A DNA stretch of 64,000 nt from Lepeophtheirus salmonis (lineage: Eukaryota > Arthropoda > Copepoda > Siphonostomatoida > Caligidae): assembly GCF_016086655.4 (NCBI RefSeq), contig NC_052143.2, positions 26,985,886-27,049,885 on the forward strand. The letters are read 5' to 3'. The position numbers and the translations under genes were made by a program. Positions 46,860-61,100 of the stretch are shown here, piece by piece. The notes under the pieces were generated by a model. The model saw only the letters and a list, made by a program, of their open reading frames with translations, had not been told where the DNA came from and did not search any database. Position 1 is the first letter of the stretch. Each line of letters begins with the position of its first letter.

Positions 46860-48975
46860 CTGCAGAAAGCCGTGCCAGACGTTTAACAGTGCCTATATAA
46901 TTGGTATATTTTAAAAGAGAACGAGTTTTTATTTGAGACTGATCTACATCAAATTAATTCGGTCCACTAAAAATTACAACAGTTTCAGGATTTTCAGACC
47001 GCAAATAAAACTAATCACTATAATTTTTTCTTTAAAAAATAAGACTCAGATATATGTACTCTATAAGACTATTTTTGGAACCACTTTTTATAATTATTAG
47101 GATAACATATCTTGGCATAAATTTTTCATTTTTTTAAAAATAAAAAATATTAAGTAAGGTAATGAGAAGAAAATTATCATAGGAATAAATGATTTAAAAT
47201 TAATATTATTGTGATAATTTTAGATATATATAGTAATAATAACACATAAAAAATATATTATTATTAATTAAGACGACCATCTTTTTATATATAATTTATA
47301 TATGTAGAGCTTAAAAAAATCGAATGAGTTAACGTCTCAAAATTAAATATATATAAAATATGTTTTTGATGGTCATTAACAATTTATTAACAAAAATGAT
47401 TCATATAATAATAATGATTTATATAAAACTAAAAAATAAGAAAAAAACCTTTTTTTTTGTTCAACCATTTTTTTATATCTTTTAATAGTATTAGTAATAA
47501 TGATTGGAAACAAACAACAAACGAACAAACAAACAACCCAAAATTAAGTGATAAATGTTTAACAATCCTATAATTGAATAGGTTATAATAACATAAAAAA
47601 AAATATGAACTCTAACTTGGAATTTTTTTGTCAGTTAAATAGGTATATGTTAATTTTAATATTATTATGAATTTAATAAATATAATTTATAGGCTTTAAA
47701 GTACTTGTTTTGCTTTTTTAGATGAAGAAAATCAACGAAATATTTTATGAGATATATAATTATCATAGGAAATAGTATTGATATTGATTAACAAGCAAGA
47801 TATTATTTATATAGAAGAAAATGTTGATGAAGAGGAATAGTAACAAAAGTGGAAGTGAATTTAATCGAGAGAGATCCGACGCGACAGGATGAATTCAGTT
47901 GCTTTGATTCAAAATAAAATATTAATTCTTGTCATAGATATATAACAAGGAATAATATACAAAAATGATTGAAAAAATCGAAAGAAATTCCGTAAAAGGA
48001 AGGAAATCAATGATTTCAGTGATGATTTTAACCTTTAACTTAAAATATATCAGATATAAATAATGAGTTATGGTTTCAAAAATTGTATTTGATTGGATGT
48101 ATCATAAGGTATGTCAGATGGGTGAGGGGGGAGGGGGCCAGGGTGGGTGAGATTTAAACTAACCTGTCGTTTTAATGAATGATAAAATAGTAACAATTTC
48201 AAAAGCCTGCGTTTCATTAGGCAGTTTTATAATGATAATATTAATTAATAATTATTATTGATTAAATTTATATAGTTATTTGACAATAAATATATGGATG
48301 TAATGTGTGTGTAAATTATGCATTTTAAGTTGCTTTAAAATCTTTGAAGATAATGATAAAATAAAAAAAAAATCAGAAGAAACCCCCGCAAAAAAAAAAA
48401 AAAAAAAAAATCATTGTAGAATCGATGTTCACCTATTTACAAAAACCTTATTTTTTATCATTTAATAAATTGTGCTCAATAACAGAGGTAATTTATATAA
48501 AAATACAACTAACAATATAAGTAGGCTGATGTCCTGGGTTTCATCAGATGCACAATGCTCTTCTAAAAAAAAATTGCACAATGTGGGTATGTAGTTCATA
48601 TGATGATGAATCATATTGATTATACATTTGTAATATTTTTATTTACATACGGTGAGAGAGTTACTGTGAGGCACTGGAATGTATATTGGGTCCATGATTC
48701 ACATTATATTAGAATGAGTTCATTCTTTTGTTGGATATTGATCAATAAAAATCTTAGAATAAATTTTCTTCATTGCTCTAAAGACTTCATGTCGTATGAA
48801 AAAAAAATCTAAATTATATGTATTGATTTCTCCTTCGTGAGATGTATTGTCAGATAAGTTCTGGGGAATCAAATTATTTCAGCTAATTCAACATTGTTAT
48901 TTTTTTGCTTAATAACCTAAAATTGGAACACTTTGATAGAGCAAATCATAGTCGTCGGCAATTTTTTTTTCTAAT
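46860..48975. other. AT-rich DNA downstream of bruchpilot
   Basis: Likely includes the 3' untranslated region of the minus-strand bruchpilot gene at its right edge. AATAAA on the minus strand at 48643-48638, 333 nt past the stop, is a candidate poly(A) signal. An A-run of about 20 at 48391-48411 and a G-rich tract (GGGTGAGGGGGGAGGGGGCC, 48120-48139) are the other notable items. Confidence 0.4.
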
Positions 48976-49101
48976 TTAGAAAAAGCTCTTGAAAAACCCT
49001 CCAACGTTACTACTTAATTTGGCACCAACATCAGCTGCTTGACCCAATCCATCAGCAGCTGCTCCCATGGCTTGTATAGGGTTTCCTTGCAGCAATGAAG
49101 C
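48976..49101 (-). CDS. brp: bruchpilot last exon, conserved C-terminal tip
   Basis: Encodes 41 residues: ASLLQGNPIQAMG, a small-residue segment (AAADGLGQAADVGAKLSS), then NVGGFFKSFF and TAA. It follows a 62 bp intron in phase 0. In Drosophila the last 17 residues of Brp are needed for vesicle tethering (the brp-nude allele). The shared aromatic GF(L/F)KSFF ending suggests the same tip function here. The function is inference; the ending is seen. Confidence 0.88.
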   Translation of the reverse strand, partial: ASLLQGNPIQAMGAAADGLGQAADVGAKLSSNVGGFFKSFF

Positions 49102-52100
49102 CTAAGAATATTTATAAGGTACATTTTTTCCTGTAGAGATAATTATATTTATTGTATATTTACCACTGGATCTCCCGGAGCTCCTGGTTGTTGTTGTTGC
49201 TGCTGTTGGCCTTGAGCTGACTTAGGTGCTCCTTGAGCAGGTTTGGCAGCAGCACCTTGTTGAGGAGGCTTAGCTCCTGCTTGCTGTACAGGAGGTTTTT
49301 GACTTTGCTGATTTGCATTGGCTCTTGGTGGACCTCCTTGAGCAGGTTGTCCTTGGGGCGTAGGTGCTCCTGCAGTAGTAGCTGGCTTAGGTTGCTGACC
49401 AGCAAGAGGTTTTGCTTGATTATTGGGAGCAGTTTTCTGTTGCGCTGCAGAAGGAACAGCACCAGGTTTAACTTGTTGCTGTTGTGCTCCAGGAGGTTTT
49501 TGTTGTTGATTGGCTTGAGGATTTACTTTGTTTGGAGGGCCTTTTTGCCCAGGAAGTATAGGACCTGGTCCTGTCTTAGGACCACCTTGTGGAGGAGGTC
49601 CTGGTTTAGCTCCACCTTGAGGTGGGGGTTGACCTGGTTTGACTCCTCCTTGAGATAGAGGTTGACCAGGCTTAACTCCTCCTTGAGGAAGATTTTGACC
49701 GGGTTTACCACTTCCAGGAGGTCCTGGTTGTCCTATTGCATTCTGTGGAGGTCCTTGAGTACCCATGGGCTTAGGACCAGGTTGACCAGTAGGCTTGTTT
49801 ACAGCCTGAGGTGGACCACCTTGTTTGGCAGCGTTTTGTGCGACTTGATTATTAGCTTGAGGAGGTTGTTGCGCAGTCGATTCTTGTTGTGCAGGTGGTT
49901 TGGCAGCTGGATTTGAAGTAGGACTTGGAGTATTCGGGTTAAGAGATGCAGAAGGATGCTGACCCGTAGGCTTTGGACCACCTGACATAGATGGACCACC
50001 TCGTCCAGGTGGTGGACCTCCACGTCCGCGTCCTCGACCTCTACCTACTTAGATAAAATCACAATAATAATACTGAGTATTTGATAAATGCAATTGCTGC
50101 AACTATATAGTGCATTTTGACCCTGCGGTCTGAAATTCAAATTTTTTGTTGTTTATTATACAGTAGAACACAAATATGACCATTAAAATTTTTAACCGAT
50201 TTAGGTTTGGTGTTTAAAGGTGTTTTTTTTAAATCAAGTTTTTAGGGTATAATTATGATTCAGTCCCATATTTTGACATGAAAGAACTGCATGATGAAAA
50301 TCAAAGTAAATAACAAATTAATACAAACATTTCACCATTTTAAAAATGAATTATTTATTACTTTATCTTGATTACAATTAACAAAAAATGTATATAACTA
50401 CTAAAAAATGGAGTAAATGAAGGTCCTAACTTAGAAACTAATACTTTTTTATTTTTTCTTCAAGTGCTTTATATTCTAGCTAGAGTGATAGCATATACCT
50501 GATATTTCAATTTAAAAAAGTTGATTTTGATTGATTTTTGGTCAACTTAGTTTCTAATATTTATTAAGAAATTTAAATATAATAAGCTGGTTAGGTTGTG
50601 TGAATATAGGTTACACTTACATTCCAAATAGTTGATTAAGTGATAGTTATAAAATCAGAAGCAAATTATTTTTTTCGCTAGGAATATTATTGTAATCTAT
50701 ATTCACGCAACCTAACCAGTGCATTTAAATTTCTTAATAATTATTAAAAACTATAACTTGTAATATATTCTTGAGTAAGATTATTCAACTGGTGGGTCAC
50801 GGTCCAAATACGGACCAACTGAGAATTGTACATAGTTGGACCCCAGTCCTTAAGTTGTACTATCTCCATGTTTTAATATATTACAAATTCACGAATCTAT
50901 GAAAACCTTAGAACTGGTCTTACTTGACCTTTCCTCATAACAGTTGAGTAATCCTGTTCTAGAGTACTTATGTAGTCTAATGAATTATGAAAGTTTAAAA
51001 AAAGGGATCCAACATTATCAGAAATTAGCTTTTTTATAATAATTACTAATTCCACATCCTGTATTTTTACTAACCTCTTCCTCTACCACCATCGCCACGT
51101 CCTGGTGGTCCTCCAGGGCCGAGGGGAGGACCAACACTTCCTGGACTTTGATTACCATTTGTTGTAGCCGGTGCCTTGGGAGTGATTTCATTAGCTGCTT
51201 TATCTGCAATTGACTTTTGTCTCCTGAAAGTTGAATTATAAAAATATTAAATGCATTATGCATATTTATAAAAATAATTACCTATCTACTTAATAAAATA
51301 TTTAAATTTAATAAAGAATGATATTTAAAGAAAACATTTCGATAAAACAATTTTTGAAAACTCATGCAAGCCATAATTGTCAAATATATTTACCAAAGAA
51401 AAATACTATCATTGTGTGTGTGGCAAAATGTTGGTCATTGTTGTCACATAAAGCTATTATATAAAAATGTAATGTAAATCTAACCAAATAAAGAAATACG
51501 TAGTGCCCAGCTCCTTCATATCAAAATTTTACTTAATTTTCCATAGAAAATGTAAATGCCTGTTCATATTCCCAACTAGAAAAAAACATCTACCGCATTC
51601 TAGGACTTATTTTATACACCTCAGCAAGTAACAATGGTAATCTGTGTACTTTTTTCTAAGAACAGAATACATAGCTTACAGCTCTACTCATTGGATAATT
51701 ATTTGTAGATATATTCATATAATTTATTGTTGTTTTAGTACTTACTCTTGCAATTCTTTTATTAATTTCTCTTTGTTAACATTATCATCCTTTGAGGTTT
51801 TGACCATGTTCATAAGTCGATCTACTTCGTCTTTCGATTTCTTAGCATTTTCAAGAGCAGAGTCTAATTCCTTCCTCATTTTGACTACTTCCTCTGATGG
51901 GGTACTCTAATAGTTTTAAAATAAAACGGATTAGACACAAAGAATTCAAGGTCTATAGATAAAATTGAATTGATGTTTTTTTTTTTTTTAAATAACGAAA
52001 ATAATCTCTTAAATAACGAACATGCAGTCTCTTATGAGTTTCATCTACAAACATTTACAACTAATTATAAAGAAATTAAGAGGCTTAATACACTAGTGTT

Positions 52101-55100
52101 GGATTCGAGTAAAAAATTTCGAGTTTTTGAGTTCTACTTCGAGTCCAGTAAGGAGAATATACTCATTTTTAATTAGAGTCTAATAAGTGTTTGATCCCTA
52201 GAAGATTTTGTAAATTTGTCCACTGACAAAAATCAGAACAATCTATAATTTTAATGCTAGGTTTATTTTAACAGTGAGATACATTATAGAACAAAAAAAA
52301 GTTTTTCGTATACAAAAAGTACTGAGTATAACCCCAGAACACTATCTCTACCGTTAAGCATGAGGGGGCCAGTATATTTAGGGGCACTTCTGGGCTAAGG
52401 ATAAAGGACGACTTCACAACATCAAAGGGAGGATGGGCATATTGTCCATTCTCCGGGAAATCTAATCATTAATTTTATGAAAGCGAAAAGTTTTACATAC
52501 CAATCTAATTGGCTAATCAGAATAAAACATTAAAAGGGAAAAGTATCCTGTGTATGACCATGACCATATCATTCGTGGTGATATTATATTTTAGAATAAG
52601 CAAGGACTTAGGATTGTTGTGTATTACGATTAGCTTGTGTCCCTCCCTTTCAATCCCTTTGATATGTGAAACCATTTTATATGTGTATAAATACATCAAT
52701 TTTTCTTTTAATCGAAAAGGAGCGCCAGTATCAGTGTTTCCTGTCCCTTTAAGTAGAAATACTAGAAATCTGACTAATCATTATTCTAACTTGGAAGTCG
52801 AGTTTTTTTTTAGTTCGATTAATACTCGAATCCAACACTATTTCATACACAAATCCATGACATTTTAGACTATTGAAATAATCACACATACAGCTTAACA
52901 ACTTGTTTCTCTTTAGTTCCCCTCTTGAGGGAATGGAGTAAAAAATTTCATTAACTCTTTTTTTTTTCCTTTTTTTGAAACCGTCATTTCTTTTATATTC
53001 CCTCATGTGGGAATATTAATCCTGTGTGATTATTCAAGTTCTCTATAAATCCATGACAAAATACAGAGTCTAAAAGAAATTACAATAAATAATTATTCGT
53101 TTACGTGTACAAACATAAATCTATTTCAGAATGAAATTGGTAAATTTATATTTATAAGGATGCTCTTAGGTTCAAGCAGCTAATCTAATTATTTACTTTA
53201 CTCAATTATATGTATATTATTTTGAGAGACTGTATTCCGTGGTCAAAAGTTAGTTGTACATGGTATGTATATTATATTTGACATTAATGAACAAATATAT
53301 GTATTTTAAAATAATTACTTATTTGAGTAATAAAATAACAACTTTGGGGTAATAAGTTTTTATTTATGAATTATAACTTGAGTATGATTGTGGGATTGTA
53401 CCTGTTTTTTTAGTACTTCAACTAATTCTTTGTCTTTTTGATTAAGCTTAGATTTTATTTCTTCTATTTGTTTCTTGAGATCATCGTTAACACGCTTCAT
53501 TTCAAAATCAATTTGTTTCCCATTATCCTGTTGCTTTTGCGAGGATCCTATTCTTTGGTTTGCCTCATGAAGGTCAATCTAAAAACCAAAGGTGTTTTTG
53601 TGTGTCTAAGTTTCTTTGTTTTTTATGAATTATTGATAAAAATATTAACTTAAAATGATTAATGAGATTTAGGGTGCAATTTTTTTGTCAGTCCAAACAG
53701 ATACATTATATTGTGAAAAAATTGAATCTTTCGCTATACTCTGTTACTCCAACAAGTGTTCATCTATAAATTTAGAACAACTAGGTAAATATACAATACA
53801 TACATATTGAAATATGATAATTTTATCCAATTTTCTTGATTTTAAAATAATTAACGATTACTTTTTTTTTTTTTGCAAATAATTAGGATATATATGGATA
53901 TTAAGGTAATACCCATTCAAACAGGACATTTTTTGACAAACAGCGTGTTGTATACGGAAAATAAAGTGCACAATTTAATTTTAATATAATGAATGATATC
54001 TATTTAGAGTAAAAATTATGTTTTCTCTATTTTTTTTTGAAATACATCACGGCGTTACCTCACGAATACATAAATACCCATTGTATTTTGTTGTTAGCTG
54101 TCGATTACTTCGTCTCACTAAAAAATGGTACAAGTTGCAATTCTAATAACGAACGATCTTAAAGACCGGTCTTGAGACTCAACTGGATCGAATAAATAAG
54201 AACTGGCGCAACACTACCAAAAATGATACATTGAACCTGTCATCTCATTTTGATCTATTCAAAGTACATAGCTATTTATAAGTAATATTACTGAGGGTAT
54301 TTGAACTTAATAATGTGTCAAAGAATACTTATAGTATAGTCATTTGTATTAAAATAGCCAAACATCAAACCATTAATACATCGATTGTCTATGGAATATT
54401 CAATTATTGCATTATCCTCAACCCATGTACGGTAAATCTTTCTTTTAAAATTATTGACCTCATTTTTTGTTACAACTTGTACAACTTGCTTATATTTACT
54501 AGTTGCAACCTGTACATAACATATGTATGTATTTGCCATTTTATTATTTCTATGAATAAATTTTTGGTTTTCATATATTTACATTATACAAATAAAAGTG
54601 TCCAGCTATTCCTTCAATGAAATATTACTTAGCAATATGTATTATAATTCAGTATCATTAAAATACTTTGAGTGATTTTATTATTATTAAATATATGTAA
54701 TTGTGGTTCATTTTAAAAAGTGTGGAGAAATAATATGACAATGATAGTCTGAGAATAGCAGTTGACTTATTTGGGAAACTACAAATAATTTATATCATTT
54801 TTTCTGTTTCTTTTTTAAGGAAAGGTTGCGTGGTACAATACAGGTAACGACGTGACATACGTATGAAAGTCTACCTTTTGACAAACTTCATATTTAATTA
54901 AAACTAATGTATTATGGATCTAATAACTAAATCATAAAGTATGTACATTGTATAATTTACAAAAAAAAAATTAATAATAATGCATCACAGGACAGATCTT
55001 TGTTGAAGAGGGATGACTCAAAAACTAATTTTTTTATTATTGAAAGATAATTATAAATTAACTAAATCAACAGAAATAAGGACAGTAGAAATATCTAACT

Positions 55101-58100
55101 TGTACTTAATAAGGTTTAAAATTAAATGCAATCTTGCTCTAAGTATACAAGGATTTCATCATACATAAGGACAAAAATCTATTAAATTATGTGTATCAAA
55201 TATTATATTTTAAATATATATATTTTTATATACAAGAAAGTAAATTGACTTACTTGTTTCTGTTCTAATTCTTGAACCAACATTTCTAATTGTGCTTGAA
55301 ATCGCTCTCTTTCAACAGCTCCTTCCTTCACCTCTGTATGTGCTTTTTGTAATTCTTTTGATAATCTACTAATTTCATTGGAGGCGTTTCCAGAGGAAGA
55401 TGCCAAATCATTTCGTTGCTCAGAAATGACCTTATTTAATTCATTCTTTTCCATTTCAAACTCCTTTGTTTTATTAACTATTTCGGCTTTACATGAGCTA
55501 ATTTGACGATTCAGTTCTTCAATCTGATTTGCTGCAGCTGGATTTTCTGCTATAAGTAGTAATTCATCCCGTGTTCTTTCTAAATCTTGTTTTTCTCTCG
55601 TCAGAATTTGAACCTGGGACTCTAAATCCTTAACAATCCCTGTTAATTTTGTTATTTCCCTTTCTTTTGAATCTAAAATTTCTTGCATTCCTTTTTCCGT
55701 ATTTGCGGATTCCTTCAATCTATCATTCTCTGACCGTATTCGCTTTAAGTCTCTCTCCATACTGTCGAGGTCCCTTCGTAGTACATCCATTTCTGTTCTA
55801 GCTAAATCCCGTTCTTTTGTTAGCCTCGTAATTTCAGAGTTATAACCATTGATATCTTTTGAGCTTGTATCTGCACTACGCCTCAAACATGAAATGTCAG
55901 TTTCTAAGCTATTAATTTGCTTTTGAAGACTATTGATCTCTCTTTCTGCTCGATCCGCTTTAATTTTTTCTTTGCTTTCCCTCTGAAGTGTATTGTCATA
56001 GTCCATTTCTAGATGTCTAACTTTTTCACTTAATGTTCTAATTTCTCTCTCCTTCGACTCAATGATACCCTTCTCGGACTTTTCTGATTCGTCCCTCAAA
56101 CGTCGATTTTCAGTTGTAAACCTCTTTAATTCACTTTCGGTAAGATTTAGGTCCTGTTGAAAGGAAAGAAGCATATCTTGGGATTTTTCTAACTGCCGTA
56201 CAAGTTGATCTCTTTCTGTGGTCAACTGTTTAATTTCTGATTCTAGCTTTGAGATATCATTATCCCTATTGGCAAATTCTCCTGCAACCCTCTCCTTTTC
56301 CGATTTTACTCGTCTTAGCTCAGCCTCTACTTGTTCACATTTGTCCTGGATCTTATTGAATTCTCTCTTGGCATGATCTGCTTCAGATTTTAATCTAGCT
56401 TCATTTTCATAATTTTGATCTAAAGACTTCCTTGCATGATCCAATTGATTTCGGTACTTTCTAGCTTCTACTTCGAATTTTTCCTTATCTTCCACAAGAT
56501 GCTTGATTTCTAGTTGGGAGCGGTCATATTTATCGTGAAGCTCCTCTATGTCCCTTAGCATCATTTCCATCTCTTGTTTTTCTCTAGCTCCACGCATATC
56601 CTCCATACCCCGCATTTCTTTATGTTCCTTCAAATCATAACTTACTTTTTCTAATTCTCTATTTAATTTCATTATATTTAGCTCTAGTTTTTCCTTTTCA
56701 GCTTTTGATTTGTCAAACTGGAATTGAAGTTTTTCTAATCTCTCATTTAACTTCTCTATTTCGAAGGAATATTTTTCTTCAGCTCGTTCAAACTCTTGTC
56801 CAATTCGAATAAGTTTTTCTCGTTGTGCCTCGGCCTCTTGAAGTTGGAAACGAAGACGAGCGTTTTCCGTCTCAATTTGATCAAATCGAAGCTCTATTTC
56901 TCCAACCTCATTCACACTCTTGTTGTATTTATCTTTCCATTGCGTAACTTCTCGTTGAATTTGTTCTAAAGCACTTTCATTTGCTTCTCTGGTAGTTACT
57001 GCTTTTTCACAAGATATTTTAGCTCGCTCCAGCTCATTTCTTGTACGATCCAATTCCATTTCTATTTTCTTTAAAGCAGATTGATGTTGTTGACTTTCCT
57101 TTAACATCACCTCATGCTTTTCTTGCCAACGTTTTAATTCAGAATTTAACTTATCTATTTCGGACTGAGCCATTTCTTGTTCAAGCTTAAATCTTCCTTT
57201 GGATGTTTCTGATTTATCCACTTCTGTTTTAAGTCTAGTCATATCGTTCTCATATTTTAACTTAATCTCTTTCAGAAATTCAATTTCTGCGTTTGACTTT
57301 TCTAATCGGTCTTTATATTTCTCTGACTCTAATCGATATTTATGCATCTCATCATTAATTCGTTCTTCAGTGTCTTGGTATTTCCCCATTCGTGCTGCAA
57401 ATCTTTCAACTTCTGATTGAAGGGTTGCTGCTTCTTGTTTATAGGAGAATAAGTCTGACGTAGCTGTTCTAAGTTCCAAATTGGACTTATCATATTTTTC
57501 TTGAATTTTTTCTATGTCTACTTGAAGTCGTGCAACATCTTCTTGTGTTTTTTCTAGATTATTCTGGTTTTTACTATTTTGACCTGATACTTTTTCGAAC
57601 TCATAAGAGAGTCGATCAACCTCTGTTTCCGCCTTTTCTTTATCAGCTCGCAGTTTTGTCAACTCCATTCCATTCTTATCTGCTCTTTCACGTACCATTG
57701 TTAAATCAAAATTGATTCTTTCAACCTCATCTTTAAGCTGTGACTCTGTATCTTTGGATCGGCTCAGTTGAAGAGAGGTTCTATCTTGAAGGTCTTGTAG
57801 ACTTTGAAATTCTTCAGTTAGCTTAACCAAGTCATCCTTATATTTTGTTGCATGTATGGTTGCCTTATCTAAGTCCGCAGACAGTCGAGCATGTTCAGCT
57901 GAAGATGATTCAACCTTTGTTTGTAACCTATAAACCTCCCCTTGTGCTCTGAAATATTTAATCAACATAATTTATTCGTCAAACCTTTTTATATTATAAT
58001 ATATTTACTTTTCATATTTTTCTAAAAGCCTCTCAAGTTCTTTATTGGTAATCTCCTTATCTTCCAATGTTCTTCGATGAGTATCATGAGTCATCTCTAT

Positions 58101-61100
58101 TCGATCCTTGAGATTTTCATTCTCAACACAAACGTCCTCTTTTTCTCTCTAAAAAAATAGTTCCTTTCATATAATTCTCATAAAAATACTCATAACTTTT
58201 ATTTATACCCTGGCTTTATCCAATAGATCTGACAGCTTATTGATACGATCCAGAAGTATTTCCATTTCTGTTTGTAAATTTTCTCTATCTTTTTGAGCCT
58301 TCTGAGCCTGTGCTTGAATAACATCCATTTTTTCTGACTCTTTAAATATTTCTGCTTCAAAGCGTTCTTTTTCATTTTGAATTCGAAGAAACTGACTCTA
58401 TAAAAAAAGAAAAGAATTAATATTTAGTAAGAATAAAGAATTGGCACATTATCATGTAATATTTGCTATCATTTTTACAGGTCATATGTTTTTAAAAGTA
58501 ATGCATTCATGACTCACTTTCACTAATGATTTTTTATGCAAATTTTGCATTGAAGTATATCGAGGGGTCATATAATTTAGTTTGTTTGTTGTACGTAAAA
58601 AATACTTTTTGGTGTCAAAGACAATTTAAAAAAACATTTCCAATATTTTTCAATCCTGTGCTACTTCCAAATGATAATAATTATATGATTTAAAGCATAT
58701 GCACATTGTACATTAGAGAAAATTGATTTGTAACTGCTTTCGAATTTCGATTACAACTAATTCAGAAAAGTTGTCATATGGTATGAAAATTACCTATTCT
58801 CAATTTCATCGTCTAGCGTGGTTATTTTTAGGTAGCATAGCACGATCAAATTATAAAAAAAGCGAAAACTCTTTACTAATATTTATTTATTAAATAAGTT
58901 TAATATACATTTTTTAACCCATAAAAACTGGTTGAAAAGTGTTTTCTAAAATTGTCCAATGGAACAAATAAAGAGCGAAAAAGTTAAGAAAATTTGATGA
59001 TCTGCATATAGGGCGCATCCTTTTTTTACATTTTCAGAAGATCAAAATAGGCTTATGTTATTCTCTCTTTTTGCTTCATAGAGTAGCATAAAAACATTAT
59101 ATATGTTTTTTATAGGTTAGAATAATGTCTATTATAATGAATAAATGCAAAATAATGATAAATGTGTATTTTAATATTTATTGAAGAAATAAATAACTTT
59201 TGTCTCCTTTTTAAACTTTGAACTAGATGTGCTTCCTATAGATCAAATTGTAGGAAAATGAAATTTTTCATAGTTTATTTTCTTATCCCATGAAAACTTT
59301 TACAAAATAGTCGTAATCAAAATTCGAAAAAAGTTAAATAACAAACTACCCTATTGTACATAAAAATTTCCCCCATTATAATTGTTGTCGAGGAGGGCAA
59401 CATCGATTAATTGTTTTTACACATTATATATGGCTTTACGTATGTATATAAATAAACACGGAAGTCTTTATAATTTTCTACAAATAACAATATAAATCGA
59501 ATGTTGATAATAATAGCTGGTCCCTAAAATATAAATTAGAAAAAGCTAGATGAATTGGTATTTAAATTACCTCCGCCAACAAAGTTTAACGGATTTTATA
59601 GTTTTACGCCTCCTTGTTTGCCTCTTGGTCACCTGGATAACGGCAAAAGTTACTGATCGATTTTGATTTAACTCGGTACAATGCTTATATACACATAGGC
59701 ACAGTAAGAGACTATTGAATTTTGAGAGGGGAATGTAGCAATGTAAATTATGTAAAAAATACATAATGGACAATAACTTGGGAATATATTGAGGTACGAA
59801 GATCAAAGTGGTGTCATTATGTAGGTGTTATAAAAATAATTCATGTAACCAAAAAACCAAGGTGAATATAAGAGATCAAAATCATTCAAAAGGTCAAAAA
59901 TGTATAATTGACCATCACTTTTGCCCTTTTATGCAACCATATAAATGTGATATTCAAATGATGTTTTTACAGTGAAATGGCTTTGAATATAAATTTAATA
60001 AAACAGATAGCAGACTTATGATAGTTCTTAACCTTTCTTTAAAAAAAAAACACCGGAAATTAACTGATAATTAGTCACTTTTCACTAGCTATTAAAAAAT
60101 ATTCTTCATTTAATACTAAGTACTACTTAACAGCATCTAATTTGAGTTCTACTATTCAAAATTCTTATACTAGGTAAAAAAAAAAAAAAATACATATTTC
60201 ACTATTTAAACTCAATCACTGTTCTGAAAACTAACTAGTGGAACTCAAATACGCTAGTTAAAACATGAATTTTTGATACTTGGGGATAGCATTGTGAAAA
60301 GTCAACTATTTTTTTTTATAAATAATATATTTAGACTTCTTTGCATATTAAATATTCTTACTAATATTACTTTAAGAGTGTACTTTCTTAAATAGGCCCC
60401 ATTGAAAATCGAATTTTCTTTAATGATGTCTTTTTCCTAAAAATGTTTTTCATCTTTGATCAAGAGGAACAAAATCATAATGTACAATAATAAAATCATA
60501 GCTAAATATAACTTCAAGTTTCCTTTAATATTTCATAAATAATATATATACGTGATATATCATCATAAAATCAACCTTGGAAAAAAAAATAAAAACATGA
60601 AAAAGAAGGATGATTATTTTTAGAAGTATTTTAACTTAATAAGAAGCAATTATGGGATTCCCCCTGTTTATTATGAACCCTTATATTTGGAAAATATCTA
60701 CAATTAAGATTTTAATCTGATAGCTAAAAATCTAAGCTTTTTGATGAGGTTTCTCAAATATCTAATTGATTAAAAGTTAGGTTTTTTTAAGCCAAGGGCA
60801 ATCAGTTTTTATATTTATCAAGAATAATTGTTTTTTTGTCACATTTAATCAGTAATTCCAAAGTGGAATATTAGAGCATAACGAGAGTTGTATAGAAGAT
60901 GACCTTAGGGCGTTTGATATTTTTTTCCTCGTTGGTAATCTGAGTAAATTGTTTAATTTTCCAAAGCTATTATCATTACTCTTTAGTTCTTGAGAAGGGA
61001 ATATCTAATTATAGAGTAATCACTCTTTCTTGTGCTCATGAAAGGTGGAAAGTAATAAAGATAATTCTTTGGAGAGTTAAAAGTTTAAATCCTTGTTGGA

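Noticed and set aside
49233..49916. Ser/Leu/Arg-rich plus-strand open frames opposite the bruchpilot tail
   Set aside because: They are mirror frames of a Pro/Gly/Gln-rich exon; the biased codons remove stops on the other strand. The minus-strand frame fits splice sites and the gene.
57199..57715. Plus-strand frames opposite the coiled-coil exon
   Set aside because: Antisense shadows of the long minus-strand exon, with no domain or start context.
59567..59806. 79-codon frame in the large bruchpilot intron as an extra exon
   Set aside because: No coiled-coil character. Joining exons 62402-62250 and 58397-58209 directly preserves the frame, so an extra exon is not needed.
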